From Theocolax elegans (Eukaryota > Arthropoda > Insecta > Hymenoptera > Cerocephalidae), in NCBI GenBank assembly GCA_026168455.1, contig CM047426.1, positions 85,835,986-85,899,985 on the forward strand: DNA of 64,000 nt, read 5' to 3'. The notes below the pieces were generated by a model that saw only the letters and a program-made list of their open reading frames with translations, was not told the origin of the DNA and did not search any database. A program made the translations under genes and the position numbers. This document shows positions 1-13,500 of this stretch, piece after piece (positions within the stretch are counted from its first letter, which is position 1; every line of letters begins with the position of its first letter).

Positions 1-1670
1 ACACATTTTGCATACAATTTACAAGAATTACTTAATATTAAAATGTATTTATTGGTAAAAAACTTTGTGTTATAAGGCTATGCTCAAGCAATAAAAAATG
101 AATACATACCAGTAATATCAGCAATCATTGCTTGAGGTTCATATGCATAATGGCGAAGCAGCTGTATATATAGTACTAACAGTTGAAGGTATCTAATTAT
201 ATAACGTAAGAAGCACCGACATAAGATGAGCTTGAACGCGCAGCTACAGCGGACTCTGAAAAAAAGGCATGATTAGAAGATATCAACGCAGCACTAGTGC
301 TACAAAGAATAGCTACAAAAACAGTTGCAGTTGCAACGAGAGTTCTAGTACTGTAAACGATATAAGAAGTATTAGATCCTATACCTGCACATGTAGTCTT
401 ATCGTAATCAGAAAAACACTTTCATATTATTTGACAACAGTAGCCAGTCAAATGTTGCAGTAAGTCCTAGAAGAAACAGCAGTAGTAAACGCTGAACATG
501 TAGAAGAAACTGATGAAGGCCATGCTAAAGCACACCCTGGAAATAAAGAAGCATTAGAATAAGTGCCTGTAACAGAAGTGGTAATTATAAACAAATTATA
601 GAAGAAACTGGTAGCATTTATAGCTATAGTATCATAAGTATAGCAGGAGATTCTAGTAGTTGATACAGACCCTTCATGAGAAGTTTTACATTTGTAGTAC
701 AGTAGAACCTGGATGAACAACTACAGTTCCCTGGATGATTATCAGCAGAAAAAGCTGACTATACTTAAAATTGTAGTTAATCGACAATTGAACTTAATCG
801 CAATAACAACAGTGGCCGTAGCAGCATACACATGGAAAGGAATAAACTTTGGACTTGCAGACGCTGTGGATCCGAGACAGGAAGTAATAGCCAAACCTCT
901 AGGTATACCATTAGCAATAAATCTTGATTCAATATCTCTGCACATGGTGGCTATATAAGGACAAACAATAACAATATATACTATATAACATAACCCCTAA
1001 ACACAAAGTACGCAGTACTTTATAAATAACACATTTTACAAATTGTTTCGTTAGCACTTGTGATAGCAGTAACATCAATATAAGTAGCAGTAAAATTGTA
1101 TGTTGCATGTGTAGTCTACCTAATACAAGGAGCAGCAGCAGATTCTTACGCTAATAACCTCCAAATGACGACTATATTTTTCCTGTGTATTTGGTGAATG
1201 TTTGAAGATCAGACCAATCCACTTAAACTTCTCACTGTCACTCATTTGCACAACTTTACACTTTCTACACTGTACACAAAATTTGATTATGTTGCAATAC
1301 TGTTTCGAATTACGGATGAGTAGATGTAATATCCATAACACTATGTATATATAGACAGACGGCCGCAGCGTACACACACACTGTTCAGGGGTGACTCTTG
1401 GTCGATCAGATATTGAAAACACACATGTTCAAACGCGTCTAGCTTACCGGTTGCTTAGCAAACAGGCCGAAAAAAGCGCGGCATCGATGTGGCTACAGCT
1501 GTTACACCGCTCTTTTAGATTAACTGCTGGTCAGCGGATGCGCGCGCAGAATGTCTGCGCGTAAACGAAATACGACAAAGAGGGAGAGAGAAATAATGGT
1601 GTAACTGTTTCTTAATAACAACGCATACGCCTAGCGTGAATATGAATTCTTTAGGCCAAAAATTCGTAAA
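1..1670. other. AT-rich region with no intact gene; possible decayed coding sequence at 240-960
   Basis: No complete gene is visible. One forward frame between about 460 and 960 reads as a broken coding-like sequence, with short blocks rich in Val, Ala and Glu separated by several stops. Its longest open piece ends at the stop near 956. I do not recognise a family. A less AT-rich stretch at about 1330-1600 contains a perfect 8-bp hairpin (cgcgcaga, 3-nt loop, tctgcgcg) at 1543-1561. The short open frames here mostly lack ATG starts. Confidence 0.4.
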
Positions 1671-1671
1671 A

Positions 1672-4600
1672 AGTATGATATAAGTGTTTAAGAATCTTAT
1701 GAAAATCATCACGAAGTGTCTACAATTCCATTAATTTTTCGGTTTACCAAGCAGTAAAAACGGCATTACTCTCAAATACAACAATATCAGAACCCACGGG
1801 AGCGGAGCACGGCTCGCCACTCGATTTTTGATCCGCTCCCTTGGGTCTGTAGATATACTCGCAGGTTCCATCTTACGGTTTTCTTTTATATTATATGTAT
1901 CGTAGTTTTACATTACAGCGCAGTTTGACGTTTCAAATGATACGATATATCTGAGTAGTACGATATACGTGTTAAAGAATCTTATGAAAATCATCACGAA
2001 GTGTCAATTCCATTAATTTTTCGGTTTACCAAGCAGTAAAAACGGCATTACTCTCAAATACAACAATATCAGAACCCACGGGAGCGGAACACGGCTCGCC
2101 ACTCGATTTTTGATCCGCTCCCTTGGGTCTGTAGATAGACTCGCAGTTTCCATGTTACGGTTTTCTTTTATATTATATGTGTCGTACTTTTACATTACAG
2201 CGCAGTTTGACGTTTCAAATGACACGATATATCTGAGTAGTACGATATACGTGTTAAAAAATCTTATGAAAATCATCACGAAGTGTCTACAATTCCATTA
2301 ATTTTTCGGTTTACCAAGCAGTAAAAACGGCATTACTCTCAAATACAACAATATCAGAACCCACGGGAGCGGAGCACGGCTCGCCACTCGATTTTTGATC
2401 CGCTCCCTTGGGTCTGTAGATAGACTCGCAGTTTCCATGTTACGGTTTTCTTTTATATTATATGTGTCGTACTTTTACATTACAGCGCAGTTTGACGTTT
2501 CAAATGACACGATATATCTGAGTAGTACGATATACGTGTTAAAGAATCTTATGAAAATCATCACGAAGTGTCTACAATTCCATTAATTTTTCGGTTTACC
2601 AAGCAGTAAAAACGGCATTACTCTCAAATACAACAATATCAGAACCCACGGGAGCAGAGCACGGCTCGCCACTCGATTTTTGATCCGCTCCCTTGGGTCT
2701 GTAGATATACTCGCAGGTTCCATCTTACGGTTTTCTTTTATATTATATGTATCGTAGTTTTACATTACAGCGCAGTTTGACGTTTCAAATGATACGATAT
2801 ATCTGAGTAGTACGATATACGTGTTAAATAATCTTATGAAAATCATCACGAAGTGTCAATTCCATTAATTTTTCGGTTTACCAAACAGTAAAAACGGCAT
2901 TACTCTCATATACAACAATATCAGAACCCACGGGAGCGGAACACGGCTCGCCACTCGATTTTTGATCCGCTCCCTTGGGTCTGTAGATAGACTCGCAGTT
3001 TCCATGTTACGGTTTTCTTTTATATTATATGTATCGTACTTTTACATTACAGCGCAGTTTGATGTTTCAAATGACACAATATATCTGAGTAGTACGATAT
3101 ACGTGTTAAAGAATCTTATGAAAATCATCACGAAGTGTCTACAATTCCATTAATTTTTCGGTTTACCAAGCAGTAAAAACGGCATTACTCTCAAATACAA
3201 CAATATCAGAACCCACGGGAGCGGAGCACGGTTCGCCACTCGATTTTTGATCCGCTCTCTTGGGTCTGTAGATATACTCGCAGGTTCCATCTTACGGTTT
3301 TCTTTTATATTATATGTATCGTAGTTTTACATTACAGCGCAGTTTGACGTTTCAAATGACACGATACATCTGAGTAGTACGATATACGTGTTAAAGAATC
3401 TTATGAAAATCATCACGAAGTGTCAATTCCATTAATTTTTCGGTTTACCAAGCAGTAAAAACGGCATTACTCTCAAATACAACAATATCAGAACCCACGG
3501 GAGCGGAACACGGCTCGCCACTCGATTTTTGATCCGCTCCCTTGGGTCTGTAGATAGACTCGCAGTTTCCATGTTACGGTTTTCTTTTATATTATATGTA
3601 TCGTACTTTTACATTACAGCGCAGTTTGACGTTTCAAATGACACGATATATCTGAGTAGTACGATATACGTGTTAAAGAATCTTATGAAAATCATCACGA
3701 ACCGTCTACAATTCCATTAATTTTTCGGTTTACCAAGCAGTAAAAACGGCATTACTCTCAAATACAACAATATCAGAACCCACGGGAGCGGAACACGGCT
3801 CGCCACTCGATTTTTGATCCGCTCCCTTGGGTCTGTAGATAGACTCGCAGTTTCCATGTTACGGTTTTCTTTTATATTATATGTATCGTACTTTTACATT
3901 ACAGCGCAGTTTGACGTTTCAAATGACACGATATATCTGAGTAGTACGATATACGTGTTAAAGAATCTTATGAAAATCATCACGAAGTGTCTACAATTCC
4001 ATTAATTTTTCGGTTTACCAAGCAGTAAAAACGGCATTACTCTCAAATACAACAATATCAGAACCCACGGGGGCGGAACACGGCTCGCCACTCGATTTTT
4101 GATCCGCTCCCTTGGGTCTGTAGATAGACTCGCAGTTTCCATGTTACGGTTTTCTTTTATATTATATGTATCGTACTTTTACATTACAGCGCAGTTTGAC
4201 GTTTCAAATGACACGATATATGTGAGTAGTACGATATACGTGTTAAAGAATCTTATGAAAATCATCACGAAGTGTCTACAATTCCATTAATTTTTCGGTT
4301 TACCAAGCAGTAAAAACGGCATTACTCTCAAATACAACAATATCAGAACCCACGGGAGCGGAACACGGCTTGCCACTCGATTTTTGATCCGCTCCCTTGG
4401 GTCTGTAGATATACTCGCAGGTTCCATCTTACGGTTTTCTTTTATATTATATGTATCGTAGTTTTACATTACAGCGCAGTTTGACGTTTCAAATGACACG
4501 ATACATCTGAGTAGTACGATATACGTGTTAAAGAATCTTATGAAAATCATCACGAAGTGTCAATTCCATTAATTTTTCGGTTTACCAAGCAGTAAAAACG

Positions 4601-6470
4601 GCATTACTCTCAAATACAACAATATCAGAACCCACGGGAGCGGAACACGGCTCGCCACTCGATTTTTGATCCGCTCCCTTGGGTCTGTAGATAGACTCGC
4701 AGTTTCCATGTTACGGTTTTCTTTTATATTATATGTATCGTACTTTTACATTACAGCGCAGTTTGACGTTTCAAATGACACGATATATCTGAGTAGTACG
4801 ATATACGTGTTAAAGAATCTTATGAAAATCATCACGAAGTGTCTACAATTCCATTAATTTTTCGGTTTACCAAGCAGTAAAAACGGCATTACTCTCAAAT
4901 ACAACAAATCAGAACCCACGGGAGCGGAACACGGCTCGCCACTCGATTTTTGATCCGCTCCCTTGGGTCTGTAGATAGACTCGCAGTTTCCATGTTACGG
5001 TTTTCTTTTATATTATATGTATCGTACTTTTACATTACAGCGCAGTTTGACGTTTCAAATGACACGATATATCTGAGTAGTACGATATACGTGTTAAAGA
5101 ATCTTATGAAAATCATCACGAAGTGTCTACAATTCCATTAATTTTTCGGTTTACCAAGCAGTAAAAACGGCATTACTCTCAAATACAACAATATCAGAAC
5201 CCACGGGAGCGGAACACGGCTCGCCACTCGATTTTTGATCCGCTCCCTTGGGTCTGTAGATAGACTCGCAGTTTCCATGTTACGGTTTTCTTTTATATTA
5301 TATGTATCGTACTTTTACATTACAGCGCAGTTTGACGTTTCAAATGACACGATATATGTGAGTAGTACGATATACGTGTTAAAGAATCTTATGAAAATCA
5401 TCACGAAGTGTCTACAATTCCATTAATTTTTCGGTTTACCAAGCAGTAAAAACGGCATTACTCTCAAATACAACAATATCAGAACCCACGGGAGCGGAAC
5501 ACGGCTTGCCACTCGATTCGATTTTTGATCCGCTCCCTTGGGTCTGTAGATATACTCGCAGGTTCCATCTTACGGTTTTCTTTTATATTATATGTATCGT
5601 AGTTTTACATTACAGCGCAGTTTGACGTTTCAAATGACACGATACATCTGAGTAGTACGATATACGTGTTAAAGAATCTTATGAAAATCATCACGAAGTG
5701 TCAATTCCATTAATTTTTCGGTTTACCAAGCAGTAAAAACGGCATTACTCTCAAATACACATATCAGAACCCACGGGAGCGGAACACGGCTCGCCACTCG
5801 ATTTTTGATCCGCTCCCTTGGGTCTGTAGATAGACTCGCAGTTTTCCATGTTACGGTTTTCTTTATATTATATGTATCGTACTTTTACATTACAGCGCAG
5901 TTGACGTTTCAAATGACACGATATATCTGAGTAGTACGATATACGTGTTAAAGAATCTTATGAAAATCATCACGAAGTGTCTACAATTCCATTAATTTTC
6001 GGTTTACCAAGCAGTAAAAACGGCATTACTCTCAAATACAACAATATCAGAACCCACGGGAGCGGAACACGGCTCGCCACTCGATTTTTGATCCGCTCCC
6101 TTGGGTCTGTAGATATACTCGCAGGTTCCATCTTACGGTTTTTTTCTTTTATATTATATGTATCGTAGTTTTACATTACAGCGCAGTTTGACGTTTCAAA
6201 TGACACGATACATCTGAGTAGTACGATATACGTGTTAAAGAATCTTATGGAAATCATCACGAAGTGTCTACAGTTCCATCATTCTTCGGTTTACCTAGCA
6301 GTAAAAACGGCATTACTCTCAAATACAACAATATCAGAACCCACGGGAGCGGAACACGGCTCGCCACTCGATTTTTGATCCGCTCCCTTGGGTCGAGCGA
6401 TAGATATGCCGGATTCTTGCAGCAGTACGTTTCCTTTTACATTGAATTTATGATAAATACGTAGTACGGT
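1672..6470. repeat. Tandem satellite array, 17 copies of a 282/285-bp monomer
   Basis: Seventeen head-to-tail copies, marked by the recurrent string aatcttatgaaaatcatcac. Two monomer types alternate irregularly. Type A (about 282 bp) has agatatactcgcagg and, at its end, gtgtcaattcc. Type B (285 bp) has agatagactcgcagt and gtgtctacaattcc. The order is A B B A B A B B B A B B B A B A, followed by a divergent last copy that decays after about 6393. Type-B copies differ by only a few bases, so the array has been homogenised recently. Copies 7-10 and 11-14 share private variants at a spacing of 1137 bp. It may be a pericentromeric or interspersed satellite; I cannot tell which from the sequence. 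Confidence 0.97.
2074..2128. repeat. Imperfect inverted repeat inside the satellite monomer (example copy)
   Basis: Each monomer contains acccacgggagcgga followed 25 nt later by tccgctcccttgggt, a 15-bp stem with one mismatch. The example is in copy 2 and the pair recurs in nearly every copy. It is the most GC-rich part of the monomer and could form a hairpin in DNA or RNA. Confidence 0.85.
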
Positions 6471-6779
6471 TCAATTTGCCATGTCGAAAATTCAACTTGT
6501 CATAATATGAGTATAAGTATGACACGTATTTAAAAATTTTGTAGGAGTCAAATCAAATTATTTTGCTCGGCTATTTGTCTCGAGTCTGAAACAAATGCGC
6601 ATGCGTGATGTCGATAATGGCGGCGGCGAAAGCATATTCTTGCTTGCCATGATCCGTGCGTACTGCCATCTAGCGTAAAATATTCTTTTAATAATGATAA
6701 TAAAACTACTTTTAATTTTATAAAATTATGCAAAACAAACAGTTAGATTATCTTTATTAAATAATTATTTACTTCTATA

Positions 6780-6914
6780 CAAAGTTTCAAGTCATTTTAT
6801 TGATGCGTGTAAGAGAAAACCTTGTACGAAAATTTCATTATGTGGACGCCGCAGATAGGGATTTTCATACAAGGTTTTCTCTTCAATGCCTCAATATAAT
6901 AAATAGAAACTTTG
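6780..6914. repeat. Hairpin-forming inverted repeat, about 135 bp
   Basis: The arms at 6811-6833 and 6861-6883 are complementary over 23 bp with one mismatch (aagagaaaaccttgt and its complement), around a 27-nt loop. Weaker complementarity extends the arms outward to about 6780 and 6914. The rest of 6470-7500 is AT-rich with no gene. Either a short MITE or a transcribed hairpin would fit. Confidence 0.75.
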
Positions 6915-7503
6915 CTCAGTGATACATAACTACAAAAGAAAGGGCACCTATCTTCTAGTTTGTCGAAATTCTGTATATTTATCTAGATTTAAGTATTTTT
7001 CAACCATACTATCACTCTATTGGCTCGGTCGGTAAAAATTGAGTATGAGACCCCCTTAATGATTTGATGTAAGAATGATCCTTACGACTGCATGAAAATC
7101 TCGATCAGTTAATAATGAGAAATCTTGAAAAAAATCATACGTACTATGCAAAGCAAGTAGAAGAACGATACAGAGAGATTTTTTTGGAAAAGTCAACATA
7201 TTGTTAATTAAAAAATAAATAAGGATTACAATTTTTCTAATTTTACATCTCCTTAAAAAAAATGAAAATTGGTTTCATATTTAAATTACATTGATTAGAA
7301 ATACGTAGTACGTGATTAAATTAATTAAATTACTTACGGGTATAATCTCCTCTTCGTTTACGAACTTGAGTATAAAATTAATTATAAACCCTTTGTTTAG
7401 AAAACCACATCGTATGTCTCAATTTTCAATTAATTTCGTAATTAGAGGATTATGATAACGACATTAAATAATATAAGTAGAACTAAAAATCAGTCTTTTT
7501 TAG

Positions 7504-10500
7504 TCGGACCCAGATAAATTCAATTTTATACCTATGTTAGCAACATTTATAGTTCAGTTGTATATATGTCAATGGGCATCGGACTTTATATTAGAAGAAG
7601 TACGTATGAGTAAACTTAATGTGTATTTATAGTAGAATTATATTTAATAGTATTACATGTAGAATCTAAATATATTTTACACTGTATATCAATCCTTATT
7701 AATACATGTTTACATTTTATTATTCATACAATAATATTCTTATTGCTACTTTCGTTTTACTTTGTTCTATGATCAGAGTTCTGCTACATCAACGGCAGTA
7801 TATTTTTCTTCTGTAAAGCGAATGAACCATCGTTGCAGTAAAATTTTATTAATTATGCTTGCAAGAGCTCAACGTCCGGTACAAATTACAGCCGGTGGAA
7901 TTGTTAATTTATCACTTGAAAATTTTGGATCTGTAAGTATTAAATGTTAAAGTAACATTAGAAAAATCCACATTTAGTAACTGCAATTATACTTTATATA
8001 TATTGTTACCACATTAAACGGTGAATCTTGCGAGTTAATAATTCAAAAACACGATTCATTCTTTTATATCATTTAACACTTTTATTTTGATAAGTAGTAA
8101 AAATGAAATATATCTTGTGCCTTGCGTACAAGATACTCGTGACTAAGTCGATCAAACAGTTATATTCATCTGTTTTATACGATAACAATATATATATCTA
8201 TAATTTGATGCTGACCAAGAATTACAATACTTTGTTGAACCCGTAACATTGATTATATGAGAATGATTGGTGGCTACTCTAAATTTCGATATAATTGTAT
8301 ATGAAATAATTTAGAGGCAGCAATATTATTTCTCTATTGATGTTTACCAGAGATTTCTGCAGTTTCTAATTATGGATAAGTAATTAATACAGTGTTTACA
8401 GATATTTCAAATAGGTAAAGAAATTTTTACCCTAAATTTAAATACATGTATCTCTGCAAATTTTGATTGATCAAAAATGAAAAAATCTTTTTAAAGTACT
8501 CTCTAGAAGCTTTCTCTCTGTTTAACCAAATTTTTTTATATCTTTGCTTTTGTTAATGTTAATAGTAAAAATTATTTTATTTTTTTTCAATTTACTTTAT
8601 TTATTTATTTACCAGAAAAATATGTAATTACATAGAAGTTACAATACATTCCACGCAATTCCCACAGAGGTAGACATTATTATCTATTGGTAGGTTCGGT
8701 ACAATAAAAAGTTAACGACTACGAATTTAAATAAGTAACAACGGTATCCGTCTGATTATGCATTTGTGCATGATATAATTTGTAAATTTATATATTTAAT
8801 CAACATTATAGTAAAAGATTAACAAAGTTAACATCTACACTAAATAGTATACATTATTACTTATTGTGCTCCTTGAGTCTAGTAGCAGTAAACTACCACC
8901 TAAAGGTTTATAACCTTTATTACGCATAATTGATCTCATTCACCAATATCTCACTAACAATTGTCTTGCAGTTGTAAAAGTCTCAGGCAAAGCGTTCATA
9001 TTCATACCTGTTTAATCTTGCAAGACATGTTAGTTCAAGAGCACACGTCACTCTGTAATGAGGAAACATAAGTTCGTATTGCTTAGCTGAATCACATTTG
9101 CATGTTGAAGTGAAGATTATATCATCAAGAATTATTAGACCTTTGTACTTTGGTTAATTTTTTAAAGGGTACATTAAATTAATAAATATCTGTTAGCCCC
9201 TTATTCCTTTGTGGAAGTACAAGAATGCTTTGTTTGAACCTAAGTAGTTTATATTACCATATGCCATGCGGTAACTATTGGCTTGTAGAATAGGTTTCCC
9301 AGGTGCTTTACTTGCTTTTCCTGTAGCAGTTTCTATAGTACTGATCTCAGCTGTTCTGATAGCTTCCAAAATTCATGAACGTTGATATTTCTAAATTTAG
9401 TGAAAACTAATATATGGCAAACCAATTCGATAAGATTTTTATTTCTTTAGTCAGTCTGTTTTCTACTCTACTCCAAGTTTCATTTTCAATAATTATGACC
9501 GTATCATCAGCATATGCAAAGATATTTTCTTTAAATATATCGTTGATGTAAAGTATGAACAAAAGTAGCCCTAGAAAAGTACCCTGTGGTAAACCTGTAT
9601 TAACTAACATTTCATAACTTACTAGGAGAGGCCACGACCTTTGGATGACGGATCTTAACCAAACTCTAGGATATGTTTTGTAATACTTATAAAAGAATGA
9701 GGAAAGCCAGGTTTTTAGACCCTAACGCGTTAATTTTCCCAAATTATGGCTAACTAAAGCCAATTTTGTAAAAAAAAATTACATCTACTTTAATCGCTTA
9801 TAACTTCAAACGAATAAAGCTAGTTACTCAATCTATATTTTAGAAGAAAATTGAGATCAAGTATAAGTTATGATTAAAAAAAAGAATCCTAAATCGGTTA
9901 ATTTTGAGCAAAATTCTAGAGAAAACAAGAAATTAACTAAATTTTAGTAGTAAAAAAGTATTAACGTTTTTGGCCAAAATTTCATGAATTTCTTATTTTC
10001 TCCATAGCACCAAATTAACCGATTTGAGCTTCTTTTTTTCAATCACATCTATTTAATTTCAAATATCTTTATTAAAACATATTTTTACCTTGTTGAAACT
10101 TTTTTTAAATGTTGTGATATGATAATGATATGATAAAGGCCCAAGACTTTGGCTTCAATTTGAAAGTCATATATTTGAAAACAATAAAATTATTAAACAT
10201 TTTCAAATCTGGAGCAAATTGAAGATTAAACATAGTGTTACGAGTGAAGGGTCAGTATTTCCGGATTCTAGTGGGTAACCGTTGGCTCACTCGGACGAAA
10301 CCTAGTGAGTTTAGGCGAAGGAGGATTGGGATGAATGAACGGTAGGACTCAGATGTAAATTGAATACTGGATTTATTCGATATGTTAGGTACGAAAGAGA
10401 GATGCTAAGTTACTAGGTGCAACGACGAGTCCTGTCTATTCTCAATGGGTTGATTGGCGTATTGGCTAGTTGGTTGGCTGATTGGCTGATTAACGGTTGA

Positions 10501-13500
10501 AGATGATTGAATGGTTGGATAATGATTGTAGTGGATCGCCGGTCACGCAGGAGTCTTCGTGTTAATGGGAGTGGAACTCTGTCCCAAAACTAGGGAGGGA
10601 TCGTTCCTTCGTTCGTCGTCTGATTGAGCGTGGCAAGAGGGTAAGAGTGCTAAGAGGAGTAAGAGCGCCAAGAGGGCCTCCGTGGGCGAATCACCCCTTC
10701 TTATAGCCTCGTTGTGTGACATCCCCTCTTTCGATAATTATTGGTGGGAGCTTAATTTCCACGTGTTGCACCTAGTATCTATGTGAATTTTGTCAATGTG
10801 TAGATATGATTTTTCGCGGGTGCTGACGCTGAGAGTCAGCGCTTCTTCGCGAGAACGCTCGAGAACTGGCGTGAGCGGATGTAACATATCATATTACGCT
10901 TCGTGTCTTAACTCCAGAATATTTTCTTATTCTATTTTATATTTTGCGCATTTATAAAACTAATTATCTATTAATATAATAATCAATATGTTACCACTCG
11001 TAACAATAGTGCATTTTAACGAGAATGTCACATGCAACAATTATATTATTTAAGAGCCTCCAAGTCTTTCCTGTATTTACCTGTAAATGTATAAATAAAA
11101 TATAAGTAAATTAGTATTGAAACAGTTGGTTAAATAAATGAATATTTCATCATAATATTACCTTGATAAATCTTAGAAAATGTTCATTTGGAATTTTCTT
11201 TGACAAAAATTCTGTGAATTTTAACACTCTAACACTCTTTCCTTGCTAGTCATTTAGCTACTTGATTGTCACGAGTGCATGACAAAAATCACTTTTCTAG
11301 AGTGATTTATAAGACACAAGTACTCGAAAGAGAGTCATTTAAAGATTACAGTTAACGGTTTCTTTTTTTGAATCTTATTCCTAGTAGAAATTTAACATTT
11401 GAAAGTTAAATAAAACTCTAATTTTGCCATGAATTGGGCATTTTTCGGTATTTTATGACACTTGGCCAATTTTTGGCTTAAAAAACGTTACATTAATGGT
11501 GAGACTTCTGTTAGGGATTATGCTATTGAGCGATATAGGTAAACTTCTGTAGAGATAATTGATATTAATTTTAAATAAACAATGGATTTGACCACACGAT
11601 GCCAGTCAGAATATAATTCCTAACAGTATTAGGATAAGTAAACTTTTGCTTACTCGTAGAGTAGAGTAAAAGTTTTCGATTTACTAAAAACATGCTATAA
11701 GTATGTTTTGACATGTCTAGAGTCCAAACTAGTGTTTTTAGAAAACGTTCGTATGGATGTGGGTATGTGTGTGTTTGTACGTATACCAGCATATTTCTGA
11801 AACTACTCGGTCAATATTGCTGGGTTTGGGCATGTTTTTTTTATATTCACTATTCACCCACCACCTATGTGTGGGGGTGTATATTTCCTTTCTTTTTTCT
11901 CCTCCTGATTTTTTCCGCCCGTGGGAAAGAAAGAAACTACTAGTAAATCTTATTCGTGACGATCGGTGTATTAAAACATTCTGTTAGGGTGTTTAGGTCA
12001 CATTGCGTAGGCCTAGACATTAAAACCGAATGTTTCACACCACCCGCTCACGTTCTGAAGGATGGGCACCTATACAAGTTCCAACAGCAGAAAATGCTGC
12101 TTAGCTTTTGTAATCGACCGATGTACGTCCCCTGCACTTTGCCACGTCAATGAAAAGTAAATATTATTTTCACCATAATCACCTGAAAAGTCCACTTCTA
12201 CAAGTGGAGTAAAATTGCATTTTATTCCTTCAGTCACTTTATTCCCTGCAGACTCACTTTACTCCCTGTAAACTCATTTTATTCATCGAAGACATATTTT
12301 ATTTATCGTAGAATTACTTTTTTGTTTTGAATACTTAGTTTAGTCTTTTTATATAAATACAACATTAAATTTATTATTTTAATTAAATATATCAAAAAAT
12401 TGTACAATATTGAAAAATTTAGAAATTAAAAAAAATTGTTATTAAAAAAGTGATTTTTTAAATGATTTGGGTGAAAAATTTTATATGCACCTTGGAAGTA
12501 AAAGGCGATTATTCCCTTGGATGAATTATTGCCTCGTTAAAGCTCGGGCAGCAACTTTATTTTCAGGAATAAATGCCTATTTTACTCCCTAAGTGCATAT
12601 ATTGGGAGTGTGCGGGTACCCGGAAAGTCGGGTCACCCGACTCGAAAACCCGACCCGACGGGTCGAGTTTGAGTCGGTCAGGCTTCGGGTTTTACCGTAA
12701 CCCGAAATTTTTCGGTCTGTTCGAATGTTTCGGGCTACCCGAAATATTTCGGTCAACTGAATGTTTTAGACTGCCCGAATATTTCTCGCGCTGGCAGGGG
12801 TCTGCTTCTGCACACAGGAATTAAACACATAATGTTTGTGTACAAAAATACTGCACTTTACTTTTATGCACGGTGCACAAATATTTTACAAAATAATTTA
12901 AATTAATAAAAATAATAGTTTATTTTGTGCACATAAAAATTGTGCACATTAAAATTGTACACATAAATATTTTTTTACTTATTATGATGTGCATAATATT
13001 TACGTGTACAATTTTAATGTGCAAAATTTTTATGTGCACAAAATAAACTATTATTTTTATTAATTTAAATTATTTTGTAAAATATTTGTGCACCGTGCAT
13101 AAAAGTAAAGTGCAGTATTTTTGTGCACAAACATTATGTGTTTAATTCCTGTGTGCAGAAACAGACCTCTGTCCTCGCGCTATCCCAATGTTTCAATTCT
13201 AATCATTTATTAATTAATATTTCTTTCACTTTTAATGTAAAAAAGATAATAAGTTTTTCATAAGAATTACAAGGGGAATATAATAATAGGAAAATAAGCG
13301 ACACGGTGGCGAAGTGGCGGAGACGCGCCTCGGCCGATCACGAAAGTTAAGCAGCACTGAGTACGGTTGGCACTTGGATGGGTGACGACACCATTCTTGT
13401 GCGGCTTTCGGGATCGTTTAGGTATTTTTCCACACTTCACTACGTGAGCGGAAGGTGTGGAACATTCGGTTTCGGTGTTTGGGCCTACGCAAGGTGACCT

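Noticed and set aside
2110..5426. Nine near-identical 63-aa open frames in the satellite (MIRSLGSVDRLAV...)
   Set aside because: They begin at TTG, not ATG, and recur only because each monomer is copied. There is no signal peptide or domain, and type-A monomers break the frame.
1672..6470. CRISPR-like regular repeats
   Set aside because: Repeats are contiguous 282/285-bp units without unique spacers, in a eukaryotic context; this is satellite DNA.
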